A stretch of DNA of 64,000 nt from Streptomyces sp. HNM0574 (GCF_012726235.1 NZ_JAASAH010000009.1:62001-126000); one strand, 5' to 3'. Shown: positions 8,555 through 16,373, numbered from the stretch's first letter. Program-made: numbers and translations. Notes: generated by a model not told the origin, from the letters alone.

Positions 8555-9424
8555 ATGCCGCTCGTATCCACCGCGTCCCTCGTCGAGTCGGCCCGCGCGG
8601 CCGGGTGCGGGGCGCTCGCGTTCAACGTGATCCATCTGGAGACCGCCGAGGCGCTGGTCGCCGCGGCCGAGCGCAGCGGGGTGCCGGTGACGCTCCAGAT
8701 CAGCGAGAACTGCGTGCGCTACCACGGGAGTCTGCTGCCGATCGCGCGCGCCTGCCTCGCGCTCGCCGAGTCCTCGACGGCCCGGGTCTCGGTGCACCTG
8801 GACCACATCACCGACCCGGCGCTGGCCCGCGAGGGCGTCACGGCGGGCATCGACTCGGTCATGATCGACGCCTCCGCGCTGCCGTACGAGGAGAACGTCG
8901 CCACCACCGCGGGCCTCACCGCCTGGTGCCACGAGCGCGGGGTGTCCGTCGAGGCCGAACTGGGCGAGGTCGGCGGCAAGGACGGCGTGCACGCGCCCGG
9001 GGCGCGCACCGATCCGGGCGAGGCGGCGGCCTTCGTCGCCGCCACCGGGGTGGACGCGCTGGCCGTCGCCGTCGGCTCCTCGCACGCCATGCGGGAGCGC
9101 ACCGCCGTTCTGGACAAGGAGCTGATCCGGGCGCTGCGGCGGAGCCTCACGGTGCCGCTGGTGCTGCACGGCTCCTCGGGCGTCGCCGACGAGGAGCTGC
9201 GCGCGGCGATCGGCGCCGGCATGACGAAGGTCAACATCTCGACGCACCTGGTGTCCGTGTTCACCGGCAGCGTCCGCGCCACGCTCGGCGCCGACCCGGA
9301 GCTGAACGACTCGCGCAAGTACGTCGCACCCGCCCGCGCCGCGGTGACCGACGAGGCCGCCCGCCTGCTGGGCGCGCTGGGCACCCGCGCCCCGGCCCGG
9401 ACCGCACCCGTTCACCCCAACTGA
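8555..9424 (+). CDS. class II ketose-bisphosphate aldolase (KbaY/GatY-like)
   Basis: 289 residues, ATG start with GGGGAG upstream. Class II aldolases cleave fructose- or tagatose-1,6-bisphosphate with a zinc ion. The catalytic D83 and zinc ligand H84 are in VHLDHITD; further zinc ligands are H177 (VGSSHAM) and H205 (LHGSSGV); EAELGEVGG carries the conserved acidic loop. This spacing matches tagatose-bisphosphate aldolases rather than the longer FbaA type. Position after the AgaS-like gene supports tagatose or amino-sugar catabolism. The C-terminus ends in a short disordered tail. Confidence 0.9.
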   Translation: MPLVSTASLVESARAAGCGALAFNVIHLETAEALVAAAERSGVPVTLQISENCVRYHGSLLPIARACLALAESSTARVSVHLDHITDPALAREGVTAGIDSVMIDASALPYEENVATTAGLTAWCHERGVSVEAELGEVGGKDGVHAPGARTDPGEAAAFVAATGVDALAVAVGSSHAMRERTAVLDKELIRALRRSLTVPLVLHGSSGVADEELRAAIGAGMTKVNISTHLVSVFTGSVRATLGADPELNDSRKYVAPARAAVTDEAARLLGALGTRAPARTAPVHPN

Positions 9425-9463
9425 CGTACGGATACGGTCAGTTGAGCACCGGCACACATGAAA

Positions 9464-9479
9464 CCCCGCGCGTGCGGGG
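9464..9479 (+). terminator. small GC hairpin after the aldolase gene
   Basis: CCCCGC, loop GCGT, GCGGGG, 40 bases past the aldolase stop. Probably the first part of a composite terminator together with the larger fold that follows. Confidence 0.5.
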
Positions 9480-9491
9480 CATGCATGAGAA

Positions 9492-9559
9492 GCGCCCCGG
9501 AGGGGTGGGGCCGCGCCGCTCCCCCGACTGCGGCGCGGCACACTCGCCCTCCGGGGCGC
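9492..9559. other. nested stem-loop in the aldolase-TetR spacer
   Basis: GCGCCCCGGAGGG (9492-9504) pairs exactly with CCCTCCGGGGCGC (9547-9559), and inside it GCCGCGCCG (9510-9518) pairs exactly with CGGCGCGGC (9531-9539). It may be a strong terminator, or a structured RNA element. Confidence 0.6.
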
Positions 9560-9617
9560 GGTCGCGTGATCCTCTCCGGGGGACACAAGTACCGCCCGGG
9601 GGACCGAAGATGTTCCT

Positions 9618-9633
9618 GAGAACTTCCGTTCTC
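9618..9633. promoter_or_regulatory. TetR operator copy 1, GAGAAC-N4-GTTCTC
   Basis: Perfect 6-bp inverted repeat with a 4-base spacer (TTCC), 74 bases upstream of the TetR start. A second, longer copy of the same core lies downstream with centre-to-centre distance 37 bp. A possible -10 element (TGTAAA, 9645-9650) lies between the copies, so a bound repressor would cover the promoter. Confidence 0.7.
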
Positions 9634-9652
9634 GCCGAAGGCACTGTAAACG

Positions 9653-9672
9653 TTGAGAACGACGGTTCTCAA
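9653..9672. promoter_or_regulatory. TetR operator copy 2, TTGAGAAC-N4-GTTCTCAA
   Basis: Perfect 8-bp inverted repeat with spacer GACG, ending 19 bases before the TetR start codon. Shares the GAGAAC-N4-GTTCTC core with the upstream copy. Position and symmetry suggest autoregulation of the TetR-DeoR operon. Confidence 0.75.
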
Positions 9673-9691
9673 GGGGTGGCGGAAACCACGC

Positions 9692-10267
9692 ATGACTGAC
9701 ACGGCAACATTCGAGGAACGCGTACTCGCCGCGGCGGACGCCCTCTTCTACGCGCACGGCGTCAACGCCGTGGGCATGGACCGCATCCGGGACGCCGCCG
9801 GCGTCACCCTCCGGCGCCTCTACCAGTGCTTCCCCTCCAAGGGCGCGCTCGTCGAGGCAGTGCTACGCCGGCGGGACACCCACTACCGCGCCGCGCTCAC
9901 CGAGTTCGTCACGAACGCGGCCCGCGAGCCGCGACAGCGCGTGCTGGCCGTCTTCGACTGGATGCACGGCTGGTGCGAGCAACCCGGCTTCCGGGGCTGC
10001 GCGTTCCTCAACGCCTTCGGCGAACTCGGCGCCGGTTCCGAAGGAGTCGCCCGCGCCGTCCGCGACAGCAAGAACGCGCTCCGCCGCTACCTGCGGCAGC
10101 TCGCCTCCGAAGCGGGCGTACGGGACCCGGAGCCCGTGGCCGACCAGCTGCTGCTGCTCTTCGACGGCGCGGCCTCCGTCGCCGCCGTCCGGAACTGCCC
10201 CGAGGCCGCCCGGCACGCCCGCGCCGCCGCCGAGGCGCTGCTCGACGCGCACGGGAGCCCCGCGTGA
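9692..10267 (+). CDS. TetR family transcriptional regulator
   Basis: 191 residues. The DNA-binding domain reads VLAAADALFYAHGVNAVGMDRIRDAAGV and LRRLYQCFPSKGALVEAVL; the rest is an all-helical ligand domain with WMHGWCEQPGFRGCAFLNAFGEL, a stretch common in regulators of this subfamily (C-containing pocket). The ATG at 9692 is used; a farther start would run into the operator. Two inverted repeats GAGAAC-N4-GTTCTC directly upstream are the likely operators. Its stop overlaps the GTG of the DeoR gene (GTGA), so both are translated together. Effector unknown. Confidence 0.9.
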   Translation: MTDTATFEERVLAAADALFYAHGVNAVGMDRIRDAAGVTLRRLYQCFPSKGALVEAVLRRRDTHYRAALTEFVTNAAREPRQRVLAVFDWMHGWCEQPGFRGCAFLNAFGELGAGSEGVARAVRDSKNALRRYLRQLASEAGVRDPEPVADQLLLLFDGAASVAAVRNCPEAARHARAAAEALLDAHGSPA

Positions 10268-11064
10268 AGCGGCACGAGCGGATGAACGCGCTGCTCGAAC
10301 TCCTCGGCGAGCACGGCCGGCTGGACGTGGAACAGGCCGCCGAAGCGCTCGCGGTCTCGGCCGCGACGGCCCGCCGCGACATGGACACCCTCGCCGAACA
10401 GCAGCTGCTGACCCGCACCCGGGGCGGCGCCGTGCTCGGCTCCGTCGCCTACGACCTGCCGATCCGGTACAAGCGCAGCCGCCGCGCCGGGCAGAAGCAG
10501 GCGATAGCCCGCGCCGCGGCCCGGCTCGTCCGCCCCGGCGAGACCGTCGGCCTCAGCGGCGGCACGACGACGACGGAGATCGCCCGCGCGCTCGCCACCC
10601 GCCCCGAGTTCGCCGAGAGCGGCCCGCTGCCCCGGCTGACGGTGGTCACCAACTCGCTGAACATCGCGCACGAACTGGCCGTGCGCCCGCAGATCAAGAC
10701 CGTCGTGACGGGCGGCGTCGCGCACTCCCGCTCCTTCGAACTGACCGGCCCCTTCAGCGAGTCGGTGCTGCGCCAGGTCAGCCTGGACACCGCCTTCATC
10801 GGCGCGAACGGCGTCGACCCCGAGGCGGGCGCCACCGTCCACGACGAGGCCGAGGCGGGCGTCAACCGGCTGATGGCCGAGCGCGCCGCACGCGCCGTCG
10901 TGGCCGCCGACCGCTCCAAGCTCGGGGTGCGGTGCTTCGCGCTGGTGGGCGGCGCCGAGCTGTTCAGCACCTTCCTCACCGACGGCCCCGTCCCGGCCGA
11001 GACCCGCGACCGCTTCGAGGCGAGCGGCCTCCGCGTCCTGGAGACCCCGCGGGAGGAGGACTGA
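10264..11064 (+). CDS. DeoR/GlpR family sugar regulator
   Basis: 266 residues starting MKRHERMNALLELLGEHGRL at a GTG that overlaps the TetR stop as GTGA. Helix-turn-helix at about 20-45 (LDVEQAAEALAVSAATARRDMDTL) and a DeoR-C sugar-phosphate-binding domain with GETVGLSGGTTTTEIARAL, VVTNSLNIAHEL and FIGANGVDPEAGATVHDEAEA. Family members repress sugar catabolic genes and are released by a phosphosugar. The nearby SIS isomerase and KbaY-like aldolase make amino-sugar control (AgaR-like) the most likely role. Confidence 0.9.
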   Translation: MKRHERMNALLELLGEHGRLDVEQAAEALAVSAATARRDMDTLAEQQLLTRTRGGAVLGSVAYDLPIRYKRSRRAGQKQAIARAAARLVRPGETVGLSGGTTTTEIARALATRPEFAESGPLPRLTVVTNSLNIAHELAVRPQIKTVVTGGVAHSRSFELTGPFSESVLRQVSLDTAFIGANGVDPEAGATVHDEAEAGVNRLMAERAARAVVAADRSKLGVRCFALVGGAELFSTFLTDGPVPAETRDRFEASGLRVLETPREED

Positions 11065-11074
11065 GCCGCCGGCC

Positions 11075-11437
11075 TCAGTCCGGCCGGTGCGCCACCACGT
11101 TGACGACCTTGCCGTTCGGGTCGCGGACGAAGAAGCGGCGCACGCCCCACGGTTCGTCGCGGGGCGGCATCACGATCTCGGCGCCGGCGGCGGCCAGTTC
11201 GGCGTGCAGCGGGTCGACGGCGGCGACGTCCTCGATCTCGACGCTCAGATCCGGCTCCACGGCCTCCGCGGCGTTCTCGTCGAAGAAGGTGACCTGCGCG
11301 GTGGGGTTCGAGGGCGAGGCCATCGTCACCACCCAGCCCAGGTCCATGACCTCCACCAGGCCGAGCCTGCCGTAGAACCGCTTGCTCTCCTCCAGCGCGC
11401 CGGACCGGATGTCGGGCATCACCCTGCGGATTCCCAC
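11075..11437 (-). CDS. VOC family (glyoxalase/bleomycin resistance-like) protein
   Basis: 120 residues with the two beta-alpha-beta-beta-beta halves of the vicinal oxygen chelate fold: VMPDIRSGALEESKRFYGRLGLVEV at the start, and LHAELAAAGAEIVMPP ... VRRFFVRDPNGKVVNVVAH at the end. No enzyme role can be named. The GTG at 11437 has GGGAG five bases upstream; a GTG at 11449 without a ribosome site would add four residues. Convergent with the DeoR gene, only 10 bases apart. Confidence 0.85.
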   Translation of the reverse strand: MGIRRVMPDIRSGALEESKRFYGRLGLVEVMDLGWVVTMASPSNPTAQVTFFDENAAEAVEPDLSVEIEDVAAVDPLHAELAAAGAEIVMPPRDEPWGVRRFFVRDPNGKVVNVVAHRPD

Positions 11438-11550
11438 CTGCGCTCCCACGGATCGGATTCACGAATCACGGCCGCGCCGCTCGGGGCACGGCCGCCCGAG
11501 CCTCTCACGCGGACGCGGCCCGCGCGGGCGCTTCGCGGAACCGGCGCGGT

Positions 11551-11655
11551 TCAGCCGCCGAACGCCCAGGAGCCGAGCACGTAGGTCATGGCGACGACCC
11601 AGGTGACGGCGAGGACGGTGGCGAACAGCAGGGAGGTGTGGTGGATCTTGCTCAT
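11551..11655 (-). CDS. 34-residue single-pass membrane protein
   Basis: A short frame reading MSKIHHTSLLFATVLAVTWV, then a few hydrophobic residues ending in LGSWAFGG. After a polar MSKIHH head, residues 7-29 are one hydrophobic membrane segment (LLFATVLAVTWVVAMTYVLG). GAGG lies 8 bases before the ATG. No homologous family is known to me by name, but the clean TM design and GC3-rich codons argue for a real gene. It lies alone between the VOC and endonuclease V genes, with the direct repeats at 11701-11732 upstream of it. Confidence 0.6.
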   Translation of the reverse strand: MSKIHHTSLLFATVLAVTWVVAMTYVLGSWAFGG

Positions 11656-11700
11656 GCCTCCAGCCTCGCGGTCACCGGCCGTCCAACCCATAGGCATGGC

Positions 11701-11732
11701 TACTCAGTTCGAGGTGCGGGTACTCAGTTCGA
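11701..11732. repeat. direct repeat TACTCAGTTCGA x2, 20-bp period
   Basis: Identical 12-mers at 11701-11712 and 11721-11732, 46 bases upstream of the 34-residue membrane protein and just past the end of endonuclease V. A period of 20 bp puts both on one DNA face, as for a regulator binding head-to-tail. On the minus strand the unit reads TCGAACTGAGTA. Confidence 0.75.
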
Positions 11733-11747
11733 CCCCGACGTGCCTCC

Positions 11748-12467
11748 TCAGCCCGCGCCGTGCTCCCGCAGCGCCTCCCGGCACAGCGCGTCGGCGCGGC
11801 GGGTGGTCTCGGGCAGCCGGTAGCCGGGGGCGAGCGCGAGCGTGAGGGCGCAGGCCCCGTCCAGGCCCGCGCGGTGCCCGGCCGAGACGTACACCGGCTT
11901 CACCCCGGCCCGGGTGCGCAGCGCCCGCCCGACCTCCTCCGCGCCGTCCAGCAGCGGCGCGGCCTCGCCCCGCGCGGGGCCGAGAGGTGCGTGCGTGAAG
12001 CCGAAGGGGTTCTTCGCGACGCCGATCGACGGCAGCCCCGTCAGCACCCCGAGGTGCGAGGCGAGCCCGAAGCGGCGCGGGTGGGCCAGCCCGTAGCCGT
12101 CGCAGACCAGCGCCGAGGGCTCCCGGCCCAGCCGCTCGCGGAGCACGGCGAGCGCGTCCAGCACGGCCGGGATCTCCCGGAAGGCCAGCAGGCCCGGCAC
12201 ATAGGGGAAGGCGACCCGGCCGGTGGCGGTGGCGGTGGCGACCGTCTCCAGCGAGCCGCAGTCCAGCGCGACGGCCGCCGCCGCGACCCGGTCGCGCTCG
12301 TCGTCGTACGCCACGTCCAGCCCGACGGCCGTGGCGCCCGGGGTGCCCGGCGCGGGAAGGTGGTCCGCCGGATCGACCAGGGCCCGGAGCCGGTCCTGCT
12401 CGGCCCGCGCCTCCGTCTCGCTACGGGGCCACGCCGCCGCCCGCGCGGGTACGTCACTGCTGCTCAT
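11748..12467 (-). CDS. nfi: endonuclease V (deoxyinosine 3' endonuclease)
   Basis: 239 residues. Endonuclease V cuts the second phosphodiester bond 3' of deoxyinosine and starts repair of deaminated adenine. The three metal-binding acids are in place: D51 (VGLDVAYDD), E98 (PGLLAFREIP) and D123 (VCDGYGLAHPRRFGLASHLG). The strand-separating PYVPG wedge is at 88-92. Length and motif order are normal; the N-terminal 30 residues are a helical extension (ETEARAEQDRLRALV). The ATG at 12467 faces away from the CoA-transferase-like gene. Confidence 0.95.
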   Translation of the reverse strand: MSSSDVPARAAAWPRSETEARAEQDRLRALVDPADHLPAPGTPGATAVGLDVAYDDERDRVAAAAVALDCGSLETVATATATGRVAFPYVPGLLAFREIPAVLDALAVLRERLGREPSALVCDGYGLAHPRRFGLASHLGVLTGLPSIGVAKNPFGFTHAPLGPARGEAAPLLDGAEEVGRALRTRAGVKPVYVSAGHRAGLDGACALTLALAPGYRLPETTRRADALCREALREHGAG

Positions 12468-12572
12468 GGGAGCGTCACCGTACAGCAGTTCGCCCCGGCC
12501 GCATCCCGCGGAGCCCTCCGTCCCGGCGGGCAGTACTGCCCGGCTTCGGCGCCGGATGCCAGAATGCCCGGT

Positions 12573-14039
12573 ATGGAATGGTCTTCAGCGGCAGCGGACG
12601 GCACTTCCGGACCGGCGGGGACGGCTCCCCCGGACGGTCCCCCCGGCGCCGGACCCGGCACGGCCGACGCCTGGCACGCCCTGCGCGGCGACCCCGCGCT
12701 GCTCGACCGGGTCGGCCACGCCACCAGGCCCGGGCTGCTGCCCGCGCGGCTGCCGGTGCTCGGCCTCGCCCGGGCGAGCGTCGCCGCCTGCTCGCTGGCC
12801 GCCGCCGAGCTCTCGTCCGTACGGTCGGCGGGCGGGGAGGTCCCGGAGGTCCGGGTCGACGACGGTGCCGTCGCCGCCGCCTTCTCCAGCGAGCGGAAGC
12901 TCCTGATCGACGGCAGGTCCCCGGTGAACTTCGCGCCGCTGTCCCGGTTCTGGCCCACCGCCGACGGCTGGCTGCGCACCCACGCCAACTACCCGCACCA
13001 CCGCGCGCGGCTGCTGCACGCCCTCGGCGTCGACGACTCCGGCGACGACGCGGCGGCCGCCGCCGTGGCCCGGCTGCTCGCCGAGCGGAAGGCCACGGAG
13101 GTGGAGGAGGCCGTGTTCGCGGCGGGCGGCCTCGCCGTCGCCGTACGCGGCCCCGAGGAGTGGGCCGAGCACCCGCAGGGCACCGCCGTGGCGGCCAAAC
13201 CCCTGCTCACCCTCGAACGCCTCGACAGCGCCCCGGCCCTCCCCTTCCGCGCCCCCGGCGAGGCGTCCGGCGCGGCACGGGGGCTGCGGGTGCTCGACCT
13301 GACGCGGGTCATCGCGGGCCCGGTCGCCACCCGTACGCTCGCGCTGCTCGGCGCGCAGGTGCTGCGTCTGGACCCGCCGCACCTCCCGGAGCCCCCGGAC
13401 GCGCACGCCGACACCGGCTTCGGGAAGCGCTCCGCCACCCTGGACCTCGCCCGCCGCAGCGGCCAGGCCACCTTCGAGGAGCTGCTGTCCTCGGCCGACG
13501 TCGTCCTCACCGGCTACCGCCCCGGCGCGCTCGACCGCTTCGGCCTCGCCCCCGAGTCCCTGGCCGACCGCCGACCGGGCCTCGTCGTCGGGCAGTTGAG
13601 CGCCTGGGGCGCGCCCGGCCCGTGGCACCGGCGGCGCGGCTTCGACAGCCTGGTGCAGGCCGCGACCGGCATCGCCGCCACCGAGTCGGCCCCCGACGGC
13701 ACCCCCGGAGCCCTCCCCGTCCAGGCCCTCGACCACGGCACCGGCTACCTGCTGGCGGCCGCCGTCCTGCGCGCCGTCACCGAAGCGCACACGGCCACCG
13801 CAGGCTCCCGCGTCCTCCGCCTCACCCTCGCCCGCACCGCCACCTGGCTCCTCAACACCAACACCCCACCCGCACAACCGACTCAGGCCGACACCCCCCT
13901 CACCCCCTGGCTCACCGAGTCCGACACCCCCCTCGGCCACCTCCACCACGCCCGCTCCCCCCTCCACTACACCAACGCCCCCACCACCTGGCCCCACCCA
14001 CCAGGCCACCCGGGAACCGACCCCTGCACCTGGTGGTGA
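12573..14039 (+). CDS. CoA-transferase family III (CaiB/BaiF)-like protein
   Basis: 488 residues from ATG at 12573; an ATG at 12564 would add three. The second half (about 230-410) has the clear CaiB start LRVLDLTRVIAGPVATRTLALLGAQVLRLDPP, then FGKRSATLDLARRSG, VLTGYRPGALDRFGLAPESL and QALDHGTGYLLAAAV with the conserved Asp. The first half is a diverged CaiB-like copy (HALRGDPALLDRVGH ... FSSERKLLIDG). The His of the racemase pair is not seen, so it is not an obvious AMACR. The last 60 residues are Pro/Thr-rich and weakly conserved in style. Substrate unknown. Confidence 0.85.
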   Translation: MEWSSAAADGTSGPAGTAPPDGPPGAGPGTADAWHALRGDPALLDRVGHATRPGLLPARLPVLGLARASVAACSLAAAELSSVRSAGGEVPEVRVDDGAVAAAFSSERKLLIDGRSPVNFAPLSRFWPTADGWLRTHANYPHHRARLLHALGVDDSGDDAAAAAVARLLAERKATEVEEAVFAAGGLAVAVRGPEEWAEHPQGTAVAAKPLLTLERLDSAPALPFRAPGEASGAARGLRVLDLTRVIAGPVATRTLALLGAQVLRLDPPHLPEPPDAHADTGFGKRSATLDLARRSGQATFEELLSSADVVLTGYRPGALDRFGLAPESLADRRPGLVVGQLSAWGAPGPWHRRRGFDSLVQAATGIAATESAPDGTPGALPVQALDHGTGYLLAAAVLRAVTEAHTATAGSRVLRLTLARTATWLLNTNTPPAQPTQADTPLTPWLTESDTPLGHLHHARSPLHYTNAPTTWPHPPGHPGTDPCTWW

Positions 14040-14052
14040 ACGCGGGGCGTCA

Positions 14053-14167
14053 GGGGCGCGGGGAACTGCGCGAACAACCACAACGGCGCCGCACGGGGCA
14101 CACACACCAGCCCCCACAAAGGGGGGCGCGGGGAACTGCGCGAACAACCACGACGGCGCCGCACGGG
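14053..14167 (+). repeat. two 45-bp direct repeats, 70-bp period
   Basis: Copies at 14053-14097 and 14123-14167 begin ggggcgcggggaactgcgcg and end gcgccgcacggg; they differ at one base (a/g). Both lie between the CoA-transferase-like gene and the convergent DUF1707 gene. The core ggggcgcggggaactgcgcga is familiar as a dispersed intergenic element in Streptomyces genomes. Each copy contains short self-complementary parts (gcgcg, cggcgccg). Confidence 0.85.
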
Positions 14168-14178
14168 ACACCCAGCCG

Positions 14179-14820
14179 CTACCCCCGCGAACCCCCGTCG
14201 CCCAGCTCAGGCACCCCCTTGGCGCGCCCCCGCTCCACCGTCACGCCGCCCCAGAACGCGAACCCGGTGACCACGACGCGCGGCGCCCCCCGCTCCCCCG
14301 GCCCCTCGGCCGTCGCGTCGAAGCCGCCCATGACACCGAGGCCGCGCGAGACCACCTCGACGCCCGGCGGAACCGTGATCTTGACGCCGCCCATGACGGC
14401 GAAGCAGCGGATCACCGTCTCGCGGTCCTCGAACCGCGCCTCGCGCAGGTCGAGTTCGCCGCCCCCGCAGAAGGCGACGGCCGTGAACAGGCGGGGCACC
14501 GTCCAGCCGCCGACGCGGCGGAAGCCGCCCAGCAGACCCAGTCCCCAGCGCGAGCCGCCGGGCCCGCCGATCCGCTCCGGCCAGCGCGTCCCCGTACCGG
14601 GCGGCACCTCGGCGGCCGGCGACGGGCGCTCCGCCGGAGCGGGCAGGTCGCGTACCAGCGGGACGAGTTCGCCCCGGGTGCGGGCGTGGTAGGCGGTGTC
14701 CAGGCGCTCCTGGAACTCGTCCATGTCCAGGCGGCCTTCGGCCAGCGCGTCCCGCAGCAGGTCGGCGACCCGCTCACGTTCGGCGTCGGAGGCCCGCATG
14801 TCCGGAAGGTCGTCCGTCAT
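14179..14820 (-). CDS. DUF1707 SHOCT-like membrane-associated protein
   Basis: 213 residues. Residues 9-50 are a DUF1707 domain (MRASDAERERVADLLRDAL, EGRLDMDEFQERLDTAYHARTRGEL). The C-terminal half shows repeated beta-strand turns with FCGGGELDLREARF, CFAVMGGVKITVPPG, GLGVMGGF and GFAFWGGVTVERG, the pattern of the LiaF-like cell-wall stress response domain. No strong TM helix is visible. Such proteins are linked to envelope stress sensing; the precise role is unknown. Start ATG 14820 (MTDDLPDMRASD) fits the family. Confidence 0.85.
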   Translation of the reverse strand: MTDDLPDMRASDAERERVADLLRDALAEGRLDMDEFQERLDTAYHARTRGELVPLVRDLPAPAERPSPAAEVPPGTGTRWPERIGGPGGSRWGLGLLGGFRRVGGWTVPRLFTAVAFCGGGELDLREARFEDRETVIRCFAVMGGVKITVPPGVEVVSRGLGVMGGFDATAEGPGERGAPRVVVTGFAFWGGVTVERGRAKGVPELGDGGSRG

Positions 14821-14857
14821 GCCGCGCAGCCTACGCCGGAGCACCGGGCCCCGGCCG

Positions 14858-15496
14858 CTACCCGGCGGCGGCGAGCACCCGTTCTCCGAGCGCGACGGAG
14901 GCGAAGCCGAGGAGCAGTACGGCGGTGGCGACGCGGGTGCGGCCCCGCCGGCTGAGCTCGATCGCCGTGCCGGAGAGCAGCAGCGCCATCCCGTAGAACC
15001 CGACGGTCACCAGCGACGGTTCGCTCCGTACCCGCACGACGAGGGCGACGGCCACGGCCGCCATCACGGCCCCCGACAGCACGATCCGCACCCGCCGCGC
15101 CTGCCGCGGCGTCAGCCCCTGCGGCGCCTCGTCGCGGGCCTCGTCGTCCTCCGGGTCGTCCTCCGGGCCCTCTCCGGGACCCTCGTCCGGGGGGCCGTCG
15201 GGACGCTCGTCGACGTCCTCGTCCGGACGCTCGTCCACGTCCGGTGCCGGGGCCTTCTCCGGGCCCTCGTCCGCCCCCGTCTCCGAGGCCGCCCCCTTGC
15301 CCCGGCCTCCCGCACCGCCGCCCTCGACGGCCTTCTCCCCGTCCGCGCCCGGCAGTTCCTTCACCCCGTCCCCGGCTTCCGCCCGGGCTCCGCCTTCCGG
15401 CAGGGGTTCGGTCGCGGCGTCGCCGTCCGGAGCGGGTGCGGCGGGTGTGCGGTCCGTGGCGGCGTCGGACCGGGACGGGTGCTTGGCTTCGGGCAT
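14858..15496 (-). CDS. acidic-tailed small membrane protein
   Basis: 212 residues, not recognised as a named family. Residues 1-130 are disordered and strongly acidic, rich in Pro, Glu, Asp and Gly, with a repeated DVDERPDEDVDERPDGPP. From about 140 a basic RQARRVR precedes three hydrophobic segments (IVLSGAVMAAVAVALVV, LVTVGFYGMALLLSGTAI, VATAVLLLGFASVALGERVL). It therefore looks like an inner-membrane anchor with a large acidic cytoplasmic domain. ATG 15496 is the first good start. Neighbour of a DUF1707 envelope protein and a GH25 lysozyme. Confidence 0.7.
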   Translation of the reverse strand: MPEAKHPSRSDAATDRTPAAPAPDGDAATEPLPEGGARAEAGDGVKELPGADGEKAVEGGGAGGRGKGAASETGADEGPEKAPAPDVDERPDEDVDERPDGPPDEGPGEGPEDDPEDDEARDEAPQGLTPRQARRVRIVLSGAVMAAVAVALVVRVRSEPSLVTVGFYGMALLLSGTAIELSRRGRTRVATAVLLLGFASVALGERVLAAAG

Positions 15497-15640
15497 GTCC
15501 CGGACATTATCCGCCCGGGCCTCCTCCCCCGCCCCCGGGTCCGTACGCGGGGAACTCCGCGACCGGCCACGACGCACCCGCGGCCCGCGACGCGCGGACA
15601 GGGGCGTCCCCGAACCGGGCCCGCCGCCGGCCGGAAGAGC

Positions 15641-16186
15641 TCAGCCGCCCGCCCAGTCGCGCAGCGCGCCGCGGCTGTCGAACTTGCCGAGGTTGGTGTC
15701 GATCGGGTCGTCCGTGTACTGGTGGAACGTCCACGGGTGCTGGACGCCGGGGCTGCCCGGCTTGCCGTTGTAGTGCGCGATCCACAGGCCGTCGCCGGGG
15801 AAGGACGTGGTGTCGCGGTTCAGCCAGAAGTCGACGTTGCAGTACAGCAGCACCTTGTGGTTCGGGCGCTTGTCCTGCACGTACTTGATCCAGCGGTCCT
15901 TGTCCGCGTTGCTGACGTCCGGGTCCTCCCAGTCGAGGACGAGCATGTCGCCGGCGGCGAGCTTGATCTCGTCGAGGAAGTAGTCGGCCTGGGCGCTCAT
16001 GCTGCCCGCGCGGGCGAAGTGGTAGAAGCCGGTGACGAGTCCGGCCTCGCGCGCGGTGCTGCGCTGCTTCACCCACTTCGGGTTCTTGTAGGACGTGCCC
16101 TCGCTGACCTTGATGAAGACGAAGTCGAGGCCCTTCGTGCTGTAGTCGGACGGCTGGTACGAGGAGACATCGACACCCTTGATCAC
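15641..16186 (-). CDS. GH25 family lysozyme (1,4-beta-N-acetylmuramidase)
   Basis: 181 residues covering only the GH25 catalytic barrel: IKGVDVSSYQP at the start with D6, GLDFVFIKVSEGTSY, GFYHFAR, and the catalytic pair in LVLDWEDPD (D85, E87), ending FHQYTDDP and WAGG. GH25 enzymes cut the glycan chain of peptidoglycan. No signal peptide or wall-binding domain is present, unlike typical secreted Streptomyces muramidases. The GTG at 16186 has AGGGG seven bases upstream; a GTG at 16192 would add two residues. Confidence 0.92.
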   Translation of the reverse strand: MIKGVDVSSYQPSDYSTKGLDFVFIKVSEGTSYKNPKWVKQRSTAREAGLVTGFYHFARAGSMSAQADYFLDEIKLAAGDMLVLDWEDPDVSNADKDRWIKYVQDKRPNHKVLLYCNVDFWLNRDTTSFPGDGLWIAHYNGKPGSPGVQHPWTFHQYTDDPIDTNLGKFDSRGALRDWAGG

Positions 16187-16334
16187 GGCCACACCCCTGT
16201 CTTCGTCAACTTCCCCTGCGCCACAAGCGGTTCATCACGGAACGGATACCCGGCACGACGCCCGCCGTATCCCCCGCCGCATCCCCTATGCGTATCTCAC
16301 CCGCGCCGCGGCCGCCACGGGTTTGCCGAACCGG

Positions 16335-16370
16335 CCGGCGGGCCCCGGCGCACGCCCCGGGGCCCGCCGG
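16335..16370 (-). terminator. 14-bp hairpin after the GlcD-like gene
   Basis: CCGGCGGGCCCCGG (16335-16348), loop of 8, and its exact reverse complement (16357-16370), three bases past the stop of the leftward FAD oxidoreductase gene. Confidence 0.65.
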
Positions 16371-16373
16371 AGA

